A DNA stretch of 64,000 nucleotides from Halostagnicola sp. A-GB9-2. Its GTDB lineage: Archaea; Halobacteriota; Halobacteria; Halobacteriales; Natrialbaceae. Below, in pieces: positions 35,622-44,919 of this stretch. The notes beneath the pieces were generated by a model, which worked only from the letters and a program-made list of their open reading frames with translations, was not told where the DNA came from and made no database searches. Positions within the stretch are counted from its first letter, which is position 1, and every line of letters begins with the position of its first letter. Both the position numbers and the translations under genes were made by a program. The stretch covers positions 372,001 through 436,000 of the forward strand of contig NZ_JASJOC010000004.1 of NCBI RefSeq assembly GCF_030068615.1, written 5' to 3'.

Positions 35622-35661
35622 CGTAATTTTACGGAGACTAAACCAACGAACTTAAGTCTCC
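35622..35661 (+). promoter_or_regulatory. argG promoter with two inverted repeats
   Basis: CGTAA-TT-TTACG (35622-35633) abuts GGAGACT (35633-35639), which is mirrored by AGTCTCC (35655-35661). The TATA-like CTTAAGT (35651-35657) sits in the right arm, 29-35 bp before the argG ATG. A repressor bound to the repeat would block TBP/TFB. Confidence 0.5.
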
Positions 35662-35685
35662 CCTTCCGTTTCACTCGAGTACGAT

Positions 35686-36927
35686 ATGACACGTGTGGCA
35701 CTTGCGTTTTCGGGCGGACTGGACACGACTGTCTGTGTCCCGCTGCTCGAGGAAGAGTACGGATACGATGATGTTATCGGCGTCACCGTCGACGTCGGTC
35801 AGCCGGCCTCCGAGTTCGACGAGGCCGAAGAGACGGCCGAAGCGCTCGGCCTCGAGCACTACGTTGTCGACGCGAAGGAAGAATTCGCCGACCTCTGTCT
35901 CGATAGCGTTCGCGCGAACGCGACCTATCAGGGATACCCGCTCGGAACCGCTCTCGCGCGCCCGGTGATCGCCGAGGCGATTCTCGAGGTCGCAGAGGAA
36001 AACGACTGTACCGGCATCGCCCACGGCTGTACGGGCAAAGGAAACGATCAGCTCCGCTTCGAAGCGATCTGGCGCGACTCGGATCTCGAAGTCATCGCGC
36101 CCGTGCGTGAACTCGGCCTCACCCGCGAGTGGGAACAGGAGTACGCCGACGAGAAGGACCTGCCCGTCGAGGGCGGTAGCGGCGGCGACTGGTCGATCGA
36201 TACCAACCTCTGGAGTCGCTCGGTCGAAGGCGACGAACTCGAGGACCCGAGCTACGTTCCGCCGACGGAAATCTACGAGTGGACCGAGAATCCGACCGGG
36301 GAGACCGAGGAGATCGAAATCTCCTTCGAACAGGGGTACCCCGTCGGGATCGATGGCGAGGAGTACGACGCCATCGACCTGATCGAGACGCTCAACGAAC
36401 TCGCCGGCTCCTACGGCGTCGGTCGCACGGATTCGATGGAAGACCGCATGCTCGGACTCAAGGTTCGCGAGAACTACGAGCACCCCGCCGCGACGACGCT
36501 TCTCAACGCTCACGAGGCGCTCGAGGGGCTCGTTCTCACCCAGGAAGAGCGTCAGTTCAAACAGCAGATCGACCAGCAGTGGTCCCAGAAGGGCTACGAG
36601 GGGCTGATCGACGCGCCCCTCGTCGACGCGCTCGAGGCGTTCATCGCCGAAACCCAAAAACGCGTTACCGGAACGGTAACTATCAGATTCGAAGGTGGGA
36701 AGGCTCGCCCGGTCGCCCGTGACAGCGAGTACGCCGCGTACTCGGCGGCCCACGCCTCTTTCGACACCGAAACGGTCGGCAAGATCAAGCAGGAAGACGC
36801 GACGGGCGTCGCCAAGTACCACGGCTTCCAGCGCCGTCTCGCCAACGCTGCAATTGAAGACATCGGCGGCGACGCCGTCTCCCTCACGACCGACGGCGGC
36901 GAAGACGACGATTCGACCGAGGAGTAA
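35686..36927 (+). CDS. argG: Argininosuccinate synthase
   Basis: 413 residues. Ligates citrulline and aspartate with ATP to argininosuccinate. PP-loop 'AFSGGLDTTV' (8-17), 'HGCTGKGNDQLRFE', 'YADEKDLPVEG' and 'GRTDSMEDRMLGLK' are intact. First gene of the arginine cluster; two bases separate it from argH, so the two are co-transcribed. TATA and operator-like sequences lie just upstream. Confidence 0.97.
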   Translation: MTRVALAFSGGLDTTVCVPLLEEEYGYDDVIGVTVDVGQPASEFDEAEETAEALGLEHYVVDAKEEFADLCLDSVRANATYQGYPLGTALARPVIAEAILEVAEENDCTGIAHGCTGKGNDQLRFEAIWRDSDLEVIAPVRELGLTREWEQEYADEKDLPVEGGSGGDWSIDTNLWSRSVEGDELEDPSYVPPTEIYEWTENPTGETEEIEISFEQGYPVGIDGEEYDAIDLIETLNELAGSYGVGRTDSMEDRMLGLKVRENYEHPAATTLLNAHEALEGLVLTQEERQFKQQIDQQWSQKGYEGLIDAPLVDALEAFIAETQKRVTGTVTIRFEGGKARPVARDSEYAAYSAAHASFDTETVGKIKQEDATGVAKYHGFQRRLANAAIEDIGGDAVSLTTDGGEDDDSTEE

Positions 36928-36929
36928 CT

Positions 36930-38489
36930 ATGACAGGAGAGAACGCTGACGACGGGGCACCCAATGGCGGTAACGGGAGTGCTACGGACGAGATAGCCGA
37001 CACGGTCGAGGCGACCGAGACGGCCACCGCAGACGAATCAGCCGGGGACGACAGCGTCGTCCGCCGGGACCGATTCAGCGGCGGCCCCGCACGGAGCTTT
37101 CTCTCCTCGCTCGAGGCGGACGAACGCATCTTCGAAGCTGACCTCGAGGTCGATCGCGCACACGTCGTGATGCTCGCCGAGTGCGGCGTCATCGAGACGG
37201 ATATTGCGGGCGAAATCCTCACCGCACTCGACGCGATCGAAGTCGAAGGCCACGAGAGCCTTCCCGACGGCGAGGACGTCCACGAGGCGATCGAAACCGC
37301 CGTCATCGAACAGATTGGCTCCGATGGCGGCAAGATGCACACCGCCCGCTCGCGCAACGACGAAGTGGCGACCTGCATCAGATACCGCCTCCGCGAGGAT
37401 GTACTTTCGGCGCTCGAGACGACGCTCGGACTCCGTGAGGCGCTCCTCGAGGTGGCCGACGAGCACGCGGAGACCACGATGCCGGGCTATACGCACCTTC
37501 AGCCGGCCCAGCCGATCACGGTGGGCCACTGGGCGCTCTCTTATGAGAACGCGATCCGCCGCGATACTGCTCGGCTGGTGGATGCGTACGGTCGAATCAA
37601 CCAGTCTCCCCTCGGCGGCGCGGCCTTTGCAGGAACCACGTTCGACATCGACCGCGAACGGACGGCCGACCTGCTCGGGTTCGAGGCCGTCCTCGAGAAC
37701 TCGATGGACGCCTCCTCGAGCCGGGATTTCCTGCTCGAGACCACCCAGGCGCTGTCGACGCTCGCGACGACGCTGTCGGGACTCGCCGAAGACGTGATCA
37801 TCTTCGCGAACCGCGGCTTCGTTTCCCTTTCCGACGACTACTCCTCGACGTCGTCGATCATGCCCCAGAAAAAAAACCCGGACACGCTCGAGTTGGTTCG
37901 CGCGGTCGCGGGAGACGCCGCCGGCGAAGTACAGGGGTTAACGACGACGCTGAAAGGACTGCCGCGTGCGTACAACCGCGACTTACAACGCGCCACGCCC
38001 CACGCCTGGGAGACGGTCGACGCCGTCACCGAGGCAGCGGAAGTTGCGGCTGGCGCGGTTGCAACGGCCGACTGGAACGACGACGCACTCGCCGAGGAGG
38101 CGGGTGCCGGCTTTTCGACGGCGACCGGCGTCGCGGATCTGTTGGCGGCGAACGGGCTGCCGTTCAGAACCGCCCACGAAGTCGTCGCACACGCGGCCGA
38201 ATCGGATGCGTCGGACGAACTCGAGGCGGTCGAAACCGCCGCGGCGGACGTCTTGGGCGAACCGCTCGAGAGCTACGTCGCTCTCGAGGCCGTCGAAGCG
38301 GCGCTCGATCCGACCGAGAGCGTGGCCAGCCGAGATTCCCAGGGCGGCCCCGCACCGACGGCGGTCCGAGCCCAGCTCGAGTCCGGTCGGGGCACGCTTG
38401 AGGCGGACCGGGAGGAGTTAGACGGGCTCGAAGACCACCTCGCGAGCGCACATGCATCGCTCCGCGAAGAGGTGAGTGGGTATGTGTGA
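36930..38489 (+). CDS. argH: Argininosuccinate lyase
   Basis: 519 residues, of the fumarase/aspartase superfamily, splitting argininosuccinate into arginine and fumarate. Signature 'STSSIMPQKKNPD' near the middle, plus 'MHTARSRNDEVAT' and 'MPGYTHLQPAQP'. Compared with most ArgH (about 460-480) there is an N-terminal acidic extension of about 35 residues and extra C-terminal length. ATG 36930 follows argG by 2 bp. Confidence 0.96.
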   Translation: MTGENADDGAPNGGNGSATDEIADTVEATETATADESAGDDSVVRRDRFSGGPARSFLSSLEADERIFEADLEVDRAHVVMLAECGVIETDIAGEILTALDAIEVEGHESLPDGEDVHEAIETAVIEQIGSDGGKMHTARSRNDEVATCIRYRLREDVLSALETTLGLREALLEVADEHAETTMPGYTHLQPAQPITVGHWALSYENAIRRDTARLVDAYGRINQSPLGGAAFAGTTFDIDRERTADLLGFEAVLENSMDASSSRDFLLETTQALSTLATTLSGLAEDVIIFANRGFVSLSDDYSSTSSIMPQKKNPDTLELVRAVAGDAAGEVQGLTTTLKGLPRAYNRDLQRATPHAWETVDAVTEAAEVAAGAVATADWNDDALAEEAGAGFSTATGVADLLAANGLPFRTAHEVVAHAAESDASDELEAVETAAADVLGEPLESYVALEAVEAALDPTESVASRDSQGGPAPTAVRAQLESGRGTLEADREELDGLEDHLASAHASLREEVSGYV

Positions 38490-38554
38490 CGCGATTTCGA
38501 CACGCCGTCCGGATCATTCCTCCGCAACCGGCTTTATGGCCCCCTCACTCCGGC

Positions 38555-38570
38555 CGCCCCCGCGGGGGCG
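38555..38570. terminator. GC-rich 16-bp palindrome after argH
   Basis: CGCCCCCGCGGGGGCG is a perfect palindrome 66 bp beyond argH. It is followed by AT-rich DNA, not a clean T-run, so it may terminate argGH transcription or act as a regulatory hairpin ahead of argW. Confidence 0.35.
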
Positions 38571-38624
38571 AACTATATCTAAATAGTGATATATCGGTCT
38601 GGATATTCCTGAAAAAGACACGTA

Positions 38625-38684
38625 CACACCGTTAGTGTGGTGTGCAGTATTGTAATTGTGCTGTTAGGTTCGACAGGTTTAAGG
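38625..38684 (+). promoter_or_regulatory. argW promoter region with inverted repeat
   Basis: Inverted repeat CACAC-CGTTA-GTGTG at 38625-38639 precedes a TATA-like GTTTAAGG at 38677-38684, 27-34 bp before the argW ATG. It shows that argW to argF can be transcribed separately from argGH. Confidence 0.5.
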
Positions 38685-38710
38685 GTAATCACCTCCCAGT
38701 TGGGAATACA

Positions 38711-38875
38711 ATGACCGAATGCGTCGAGTGCGGGGCGGACGTCGCCCTTCACGACGATCTGGAAGTTGGAGAGATCGTTGACTGTACAACCTGTGGAGCA
38801 GAGCTGGAAGTCGTCGACACCGCGCCGCCAGTCCTCGAACGGGCCCCGGAGCTCGAAGAGGACTGGGGTGAGTAA
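38711..38875 (+). CDS. argW: Amino-group carrier protein LysW/ArgW
   Basis: 54-residue acidic carrier. Its C-terminal Glu gamma-carboxyl is linked to the alpha-amino group of glutamate so that later enzymes work on a protein-bound substrate. Zinc-ribbon Cys pairs 'CVEC' and 'CTTC', and the conserved C-terminal EDWGE motif. Two bases after it begins argX, in the standard order. Confidence 0.95.
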   Translation: MTECVECGADVALHDDLEVGEIVDCTTCGAELEVVDTAPPVLERAPELEEDWGE

Positions 38876-38877
38876 CC

Positions 38878-39753
38878 TTGCAAATAGGATTACTCTACTC
38901 ACGAATCCGCAAGGACGAGAAGCTGCTCCTCTCGGAGCTTCGCGACCGCGACCACGAGGTCGAAAAGATCGACGTGCGCAAGCAGACGTTCGATATCTCG
39001 GGCGCGCCGGATTCGTTCGCCGATCTCGACATCGTGATCGATCGCTGTCTCGCGACGAGTCGCAGCCTGTACGCGACGAAGTTCTTCGAGGCGTACGATA
39101 TCCCGATCATCAACTCGAACACGACCGCGGATATCTGCGCTGACAAGGTCAAAAACAGCCTCGCGCTCGAGGCTGCGGGCGTACCGACGCCCGAGACGAC
39201 CGTCGCATTTACGAAAGACAGCGCGCTCGAGGCAATCGAGAACTTTGGCTACCCCTGCGTCCTCAAGCCGGTCGTCGGTTCGTGGGGTCGCCTGATGGCC
39301 AAAATTGACACTCGAGACGCCGCGGAGGCGATTCTCGAGCACAAGGCCACGCTCGGCCACTACGAGCACAAGGTGTTCTACGTTCAGGAGTTCGTCGAGA
39401 AACCGGGACGCGACATCCGCGTGCTGGCCATCGACGGCGAACCCGTCGCGGCGATGGCTCGCTCCTCGGACCACTGGCTCACGAACGCCGCCAAAGGTGC
39501 CGAGACCGATGTCTTCGAACTCGATGACGAGGCGAAAGCCCTCGTCCAGGACGCGAGCGACGCCGTCGGCGGCGGACTGCTCGGCGTCGATCTCATGGAA
39601 ACTGGCGACAGCTATACGGTCCACGAGGTCAACCACACCGTCGAGTTCAAGGCGCTCGATTCGGCCGTCGAGACCGACATCGCTGGCACCGTCGTCGACT
39701 GGATCGAACGGAAAGCCGAGGAAGCCGATTCCTCGCTCGAGGTGACCGCCTGA
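38878..39753 (+). CDS. argX: LysW-glutamate ligase (ArgX/LysX)
   Basis: 291-residue ATP-grasp ligase that attaches glutamate to LysW. 'VLKPVVGSWGRLMAKI' is the ATP-binding loop; 'GGGLLGVDLMETGD' and 'HEVNHTVEFKALDS' form the metal/substrate sites. The start is TTG 38878 (MQIGLLYSRIRKDEK), with a GGTGA-type Shine-Dalgarno in argW. The stop overlaps argC by 1 bp. A single ArgX/LysX here may serve arginine only, since no lysine genes are nearby. Confidence 0.93.
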   Translation: MQIGLLYSRIRKDEKLLLSELRDRDHEVEKIDVRKQTFDISGAPDSFADLDIVIDRCLATSRSLYATKFFEAYDIPIINSNTTADICADKVKNSLALEAAGVPTPETTVAFTKDSALEAIENFGYPCVLKPVVGSWGRLMAKIDTRDAAEAILEHKATLGHYEHKVFYVQEFVEKPGRDIRVLAIDGEPVAAMARSSDHWLTNAAKGAETDVFELDDEAKALVQDASDAVGGGLLGVDLMETGDSYTVHEVNHTVEFKALDSAVETDIAGTVVDWIERKAEEADSSLEVTA

Positions 39754-40817
39754 TGTCTGCGGGCAATAGTTCGGACGCCGCGTCCGTCACGGCCAGCATC
39801 ATCGGCGGCAGCGGCTTTACGGGCGGGGAACTCCTGCGTCTGCTCGCGGGCCACCCCTCCATCGAACTCGCCGAAGTTACCAGTCGCTCGAAAGCGGGCA
39901 AGAGTGTCGGCTCGGTCCATCCGCCGCTTCGCGGAACTGATCTGCGCTTTACCGAACCCGAGGACCTCGAGTCGGTCGACGTCCTCTTTACCGCAACGCC
40001 TCACGGCGTCTCGATGGGCCAGATTGACGACTTTTTCGACGTTGCGGACACTGTCGTCGACCTCTCGGCGGACTTCCGTCTCGAGAGCGAGTCCCAGTAC
40101 GACGAGTGGTACGACGGCCACGACGCGCCGGAGTACCTCGAGAAATCGGAGTACGCGCTCCCCGAAATCAACCGCGAGAACCTCGAGGGTGCGGAGCTCA
40201 TCGCCGGCGGCGGCTGTAACGCCACGGCGACGATCCTCGGCCTGTATCCGCTGTTCGAACACGATATCCTCGAGGGAGGAGAACAGATCGTCGTCGACGT
40301 CAAGGTCGGCTCCTCCGAAGGCGGAGCCGGCGGCGGCGAGGCCTCGAGCCACCCCGAACGCTCGGGCGTCGTGCGCCCGTACGCGCCGACTGGCCACCGA
40401 CACGAGGCCGAGATCGAGCAGTTCCTCGGCACGTCGGTCTCGTTTACCTGCCACGCCGTGGACATGATTCGCGGCGCGAGCGCGACGAGTCACGTTTTCC
40501 CGTCGGGTCCCGTCTCGAAGGGAGACCTCTGGCAGGCCTACCGCGGCGAGTACGAAGATGAACCGTTCGTTCGCATGGCCGCCGGCGGCTCGGGCGTCTA
40601 TCGTTACCCCGAACCGAAGGCAATCGCCGGGACGAACCTCGCGGAGGTCGGCTTCGAACTCGACCCATCGAACAAACGCATCGTGGTCTTTTCGGCCATC
40701 GACAACATGATGAAGGGGTCGGCCGGCCAGGCCGTCCACGCGGCGAACATCGCGCTCGGCTTAGAGGAGACAGCCGGCCTCGAGTTCGCGGGACTCCACC
40801 CCGTGGGGGCACCCTAG
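39753..40817 (+). CDS. argC: LysW-gamma-glutamyl-phosphate reductase (ArgC/LysY)
   Basis: 354 residues, ArgC-like semialdehyde dehydrogenase that reduces the LysW-bound phosphate to the aldehyde. Rossmann loop 'GGSGFTGGELLRLL' near the N-terminus and catalytic Cys in 'AGGGCNATAT'. Next to 'SHVFPSG...' substrate loop. One-base overlap with argX, one-base gap to argB, typical tight operon. Confidence 0.94.
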   Translation: MSAGNSSDAASVTASIIGGSGFTGGELLRLLAGHPSIELAEVTSRSKAGKSVGSVHPPLRGTDLRFTEPEDLESVDVLFTATPHGVSMGQIDDFFDVADTVVDLSADFRLESESQYDEWYDGHDAPEYLEKSEYALPEINRENLEGAELIAGGGCNATATILGLYPLFEHDILEGGEQIVVDVKVGSSEGGAGGGEASSHPERSGVVRPYAPTGHRHEAEIEQFLGTSVSFTCHAVDMIRGASATSHVFPSGPVSKGDLWQAYRGEYEDEPFVRMAAGGSGVYRYPEPKAIAGTNLAEVGFELDPSNKRIVVFSAIDNMMKGSAGQAVHAANIALGLEETAGLEFAGLHPVGAP

Positions 40818-40818
40818 A

Positions 40819-41685
40819 ATGACTACCGTCGTCAAAATCGGCGGCGCACGCGCCGTCGACCCCGAAGGGGCACTCGGCGACGTTGCACAGCTCGCCGAAG
40901 CCGGCGAAGACGTGGTCGTCGTCCACGGTGGCTCGACAGCCGTCGACGAGACGCTCGAGGAGCTCGGCGAGGAGCCGACCTACGTCGAGACGCCCGGTGG
41001 CGTCGTCGGCCGATTCACCGACGAACGCACGATGGACGTCTTCAAGATGGTGATGCCCGGCAAGCTCAACACGGACCTCGTTGAGGCCCTGCAAAACGAA
41101 GGCGTCGACGCGGTCGGGCTCACCGGCACCGACGGAAAGTTGCTCGAAGGGAAACGCAAGTCCGCGGTCCGGGTCAAAGAAGACGGCAAGAAGAAAATCA
41201 AGCGTGGCGACCACTCGGGCACGATCGAGTCGGTCAACGCGGAGTTGCTCGAGACGTTGCTCTCAAGTTCGTACACGCCCGTCGTCTCCGTCCCGGTACT
41301 CGGGAGGGAGAAAGACGGTGGTTACACCGCTGTTAACGCCGACGCGGATCGTGCGGCCGCCGCAGTTGCGGGCGCGCTCGATGCCGACCTCGTGCTCCTA
41401 ACCGATGTCTCGGGGATCTACGAGGACCCCGACGACGAGTCGTCGAAGATCGACGAGGCGGCGACGCCCGAAGCATTCGAGTCGGTCAAATCTGCCGCGG
41501 AAGGATTCATGACGAAGAAGGTGATGGCGGCCGAGGAGGCTCTCGACGGCGGTGCGGCCTCGGTCGTCGTCGCGGACGCGAACGCGAACGAGCCGATCAC
41601 GAACGCACTCGAGGGTGAGGGAACGACCCTGACGCCCGGCGCGCTCGCAGACGATGAGAAAGCACGAACGGAGGCCACAGAATGA
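40819..41685 (+). CDS. argB: LysW-glutamate kinase (ArgB/LysZ)
   Basis: 288-residue amino-acid kinase phosphorylating the LysW-bound glutamate. N-terminal 'VVKIGGARAVDPEG' and 'VVVHGG' bind phosphate; 'NADADRAAAAVAGALDADLVLL' and 'GFMTKKVMAAEEAL' are the nucleotide-binding parts. The Gly-rich substrate loop differs from bacterial ArgB, as expected for the protein-bound route. Overlaps argD by 4 bp. Confidence 0.93.
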   Translation: MTTVVKIGGARAVDPEGALGDVAQLAEAGEDVVVVHGGSTAVDETLEELGEEPTYVETPGGVVGRFTDERTMDVFKMVMPGKLNTDLVEALQNEGVDAVGLTGTDGKLLEGKRKSAVRVKEDGKKKIKRGDHSGTIESVNAELLETLLSSSYTPVVSVPVLGREKDGGYTAVNADADRAAAAVAGALDADLVLLTDVSGIYEDPDDESSKIDEAATPEAFESVKSAAEGFMTKKVMAAEEALDGGAASVVVADANANEPITNALEGEGTTLTPGALADDEKARTEATE

Positions 41686-42824
41686 GCGACCACGATTTCG
41701 TCTCCGGTGGCAAACCCATCGGGATCGACAGCGGCGAGGGACCGTTTCTCTACAGCACGGACGGCACGGAGTATATCGACGCGGGTGCGAGTTTCGCCTG
41801 CACGCCGCTCGGACACAGTCACCCGGCGGTCGTCGACGCGGTACAAGAACAGGTCGGCGAACTGACGTTCGTCGACTCCTCTTACCCCGTTCAGTCGCGC
41901 GAGGACGCCTACGCCGCATTCGTCGCGTCGACTCCCGACGGACTTGAGCAGGCCTGGTTTTGTAACTCCGGGACCGAGGCCAACGAGGCCGCGCTGAAAT
42001 TCGCCCGTTCGGCGACCGGCGACTCGAAAATCGTCGCCGCGACCCGTTCGTTCCACGGCCGGACAATGGGAGCGCTCGCGGCCACCTGGAAGGACAAGTA
42101 CAAGGAGCCCTACGAGCCCCTGGCCGGCGACGTAGAGTTCGTCCCCTACGGCGATAGCGAGGAACTCGCAGCCGCCGTCGACGACGAGACCGCGGCGGTC
42201 ATCCTCGAGCCGATCCAGGGTGAGGGCGGAATTAACGTCCCGCCCGCGGGTTACCTCGAGACAGCCCGAGAACTCACCGACTCGGCCGGCGCGGCGCTCG
42301 TCTTCGACGAGGTCCAGACCGGCATGGGTCGGACGGGATCGATGTGGGCCTGCCAGAACGCGGGCGTCACGCCCGACGTACTGACGACGGCCAAGGGGCT
42401 CGGCAACGGCCTGCCCGTCGGCGCGATTGCGGTTCGGGACTGGATCGCCGACGGCGCGGCCTCGCACAACGCCACCTTCAGCGGCGGACCCGTCGTCTCT
42501 GCGGCGGTCCACGCGACGATCTCGACGTTGGTCGAAAAAGAGTGGCCTGCCCACGCCGCCAAGATGGGCGACTATCTCGTCTCCGAACTTGATACAGCCC
42601 TTGACGACGACGTACGCGAAATTCGCGGCGAGGGGCTACTCATCGGAATCGAGTTGAAACGCGGCGCGAACCGCGTCGCTCGCGATCTGGCGATGAACCA
42701 GCAGGTGTTGGCACTGCCGGCGGGACGAACCGTCCTGCGCCTGCTGCCGCCGCTCGTCATCGACGAGGAGGAAGCGGACCAACTCGTCGACGCGCTGACC
42801 GAAGTCGTCGCCTCCGAGTCCTAA
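41682..42824 (+). CDS. argD: LysW-ornithine aminotransferase (ArgD/LysJ)
   Basis: 380-residue PLP fold-type I class III aminotransferase turning the LysW-bound semialdehyde into the ornithine derivative. 'NSGTEANEAALKFAR', 'VAATRSFHGRTMGAL', 'VFDEVQTGMGRTG' and the PLP lysine in 'TTAKGLGNGLPVGA' are all present. Starts inside argB by ATGA-type overlap; 2 bp before argE. Confidence 0.94.
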   Translation: MSDHDFVSGGKPIGIDSGEGPFLYSTDGTEYIDAGASFACTPLGHSHPAVVDAVQEQVGELTFVDSSYPVQSREDAYAAFVASTPDGLEQAWFCNSGTEANEAALKFARSATGDSKIVAATRSFHGRTMGALAATWKDKYKEPYEPLAGDVEFVPYGDSEELAAAVDDETAAVILEPIQGEGGINVPPAGYLETARELTDSAGAALVFDEVQTGMGRTGSMWACQNAGVTPDVLTTAKGLGNGLPVGAIAVRDWIADGAASHNATFSGGPVVSAAVHATISTLVEKEWPAHAAKMGDYLVSELDTALDDDVREIRGEGLLIGIELKRGANRVARDLAMNQQVLALPAGRTVLRLLPPLVIDEEEADQLVDALTEVVASES

Positions 42825-42826
42825 CT

Positions 42827-43936
42827 ATGAACGCGAGCAAACCCGAACCGACCGACGTCTCGCCCGAGAACGCGCGGAACCTGCTGGTCGATCTCGTTTC
42901 GATACCCTCTCCCAGTGGCGAGGAACGTCAGGCAGCCGAACGCCTCGTTGAGTTCTTCACGGCCAACGGCCGCGAGGCCTGGATCGACGAGGTCGGCAAC
43001 GTCCGTGCGCCGGCCGACGACGCGGTCTTGCTGACTTCTCACGTCGATACAGTCCCCGGTGAGATTCCCGTCGAAGTTCGGGCGGCCGACGCGGACGACC
43101 TCGAGGCCGAAGTCGCTCGCGAGGAGGGTGAGGATGTCCTCTGGGGTCGGGGCAGCGTCGACGCCACCGGCCCGCTCGCCGCGATGGCCGTCGCCGCCGT
43201 TCGTACCGGTGTGTCTTTCGTCGGCGTCGTCGGCGAGGAGACCAACTCCCGCGGCGCGCGCCACCTGGCCGTCGACCGCGAGGAACCCGACGCCGTCGTC
43301 AACGGCGAACCGAGCGGCGCGACGGGCATTACGCTCGGGTATCGAGGGTTTCTCGCGGGTACCTACGTCGCGACGAGCGAGTCCGGTCACACCTCCCGAC
43401 CCGAACCGAACGCGATCCAGCACGCGGTCGACTGGTGGACGGCCGTCGAAGACGCGTTCGCGGACGACGAGTACCATCCGGTCTTCGAACGCGTGACGGC
43501 CAAACCCGTCGACGTCGACGGCGGCTCGAGCGAGGACGGGCTCTCCGTCGAGACGACCCTCGACGTGCAACTTCGCGTTCCGCCCTCGTTGACCGCCGAG
43601 GCAGTTCGTGAGACAGCAGAAGCCGAACTCGAGATCGGCACCGTCTCCTGGGCGGAGCCGATCCCGCCGGTTATGGAAAGTCCGAGAACCGAGGTCGCGC
43701 GGGCGTTCCGCGCGGCGATCCGCCAGCAGGATGCAGATCCCCGATTGCTTCGCAAGACCGGGACCAGCGACATGAACATCTACGCCGGCAGCTGGGACTG
43801 TCCGATGGTGACCTACGGTCCCGGGAACTCGGATCTCGATCACGCGCCGAACGAACGGCTCTCGCTGGCCGAGTTCGATTGTGCCGTTTCCGTCCTCGAG
43901 ACCGTCGCAGCCGATCTCAGCGGTGATACGCAATGA
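42827..43936 (+). CDS. argE: LysW-ornithine hydrolase (ArgE/LysK)
   Basis: 369-residue M20-family zinc hydrolase releasing ornithine from LysW. 'SIPSPSGEERQAAERL' opens it, 'LTSHVDTVPG' is the metal-site strand, 'GRGSVDATGPLAAM' carries the bridging Asp, and 'GVVGEETNSRGARHL' the catalytic Glu pair. Ends with argF overlap of 4 bp. Confidence 0.93.
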   Translation: MNASKPEPTDVSPENARNLLVDLVSIPSPSGEERQAAERLVEFFTANGREAWIDEVGNVRAPADDAVLLTSHVDTVPGEIPVEVRAADADDLEAEVAREEGEDVLWGRGSVDATGPLAAMAVAAVRTGVSFVGVVGEETNSRGARHLAVDREEPDAVVNGEPSGATGITLGYRGFLAGTYVATSESGHTSRPEPNAIQHAVDWWTAVEDAFADDEYHPVFERVTAKPVDVDGGSSEDGLSVETTLDVQLRVPPSLTAEAVRETAEAELEIGTVSWAEPIPPVMESPRTEVARAFRAAIRQQDADPRLLRKTGTSDMNIYAGSWDCPMVTYGPGNSDLDHAPNERLSLAEFDCAVSVLETVAADLSGDTQ

Positions 43937-44841
43937 CGACACGACACTTACTCGACATCGACGATCTCGCTCCGTCGGAACTCGAGACGATCCTCGAGCG
44001 CGCGGAGCGATACAAGCGGGCACAGCAACAGGGCGAGGATCACGAAGACCTCTCTGGCCAAACGCTGGGAATGATCTTCCAGAAGCCGAGCACGCGAACG
44101 CGGGTTTCCTTCGAGACGGGGATGACCCAACTCGGCGGCCACGCGGTCTTCCTCGGCGCAGACGACATTCAACTCGGCCGCGGCGAACCGCTCAAGGATA
44201 CTGCCAGAACGCTCTCGCGGTACGTCGATGCGGTGATGGCTCGGGTCTTCAAACACGAGAACATCGAGGTGCTCGCCGAGTACTCCTCGGTTCCGATCGT
44301 CAACGGGCTCACCGACGACGCTCATCCGTGCCAGACGCTCGCCGATCTGTTGACGATTCGTGAACAACAGGGCGGATTCGAGGGGGTATCAGCGGCCTGG
44401 GTCGGCGACGGCAACAACGTCGCCCAATCGTTCGCGATCGGTGCCGCACTGGCGGGAATCGACCTGACCGTCTCGACGCCGGAAGGGTACGAGATCGACG
44501 AGGAGGTCATAAACCGCGTCGACGACCTCGGTGGCAACCTCACCACCACGACGGATCCCGTCGAGGCCGTTGCTGACACGGACGTCGTCTACACCGACGT
44601 TTGGACGAGCATGGGACAAGAAGACGAGCGCGACGTCCGGATGGACAATTTCGAGGGCTTTCAGGTCAACAACGACCTGATCGAGCACGCCCCCGGCGCT
44701 TCGGTGATGCACTGTTTGCCGGCCCACCGCGGCGAGGAGATAAGCGACGACATTATCGAAAGCGATCGGTCGATCGTGTTCGATCAGGCGGAGAACCGAT
44801 TACACGCACAGAAGGCGTTGTTGAGTTGGCTCCTCGAGTAG
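43933..44841 (+). CDS. argF: Ornithine carbamoyltransferase
   Basis: 302 residues. Forms citrulline from ornithine and carbamoyl phosphate. Carbamoyl-phosphate loop 'FQKPSTRTRVSFE', ornithine-site 'HPCQTLADLLTI' and C-terminal 'MHCLPAHRGEE' are intact. Last gene of the W-X-C-B-D-E-F run and functionally linked to argG/argH upstream. Carbamoyl-phosphate synthase is not in the window. Confidence 0.97.
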   Translation: MTTRHLLDIDDLAPSELETILERAERYKRAQQQGEDHEDLSGQTLGMIFQKPSTRTRVSFETGMTQLGGHAVFLGADDIQLGRGEPLKDTARTLSRYVDAVMARVFKHENIEVLAEYSSVPIVNGLTDDAHPCQTLADLLTIREQQGGFEGVSAAWVGDGNNVAQSFAIGAALAGIDLTVSTPEGYEIDEEVINRVDDLGGNLTTTTDPVEAVADTDVVYTDVWTSMGQEDERDVRMDNFEGFQVNNDLIEHAPGASVMHCLPAHRGEEISDDIIESDRSIVFDQAENRLHAQKALLSWLLE

Positions 44842-44919
44842 CCCTCTAGCAGGCAACGGAGGCCACAACCGACAGCCGAATCCACTCACTTTTTGCCCGT
44901 CCCGCTCTTCTCGCCGATA

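Larger units (their letters stand above)
35331..35685. other. argG upstream control region
   Basis: 355 bp without a conventional gene. It contains a TATA-like GATTTAAG (35425-35432), a short Arg-rich frame (35458-35541), a GC-rich GGGC/GCCC mini-hairpin just after it, and two nested inverted repeats overlapping the argG TATA (35622-35661). Those parts are listed separately. Confidence 0.6.
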
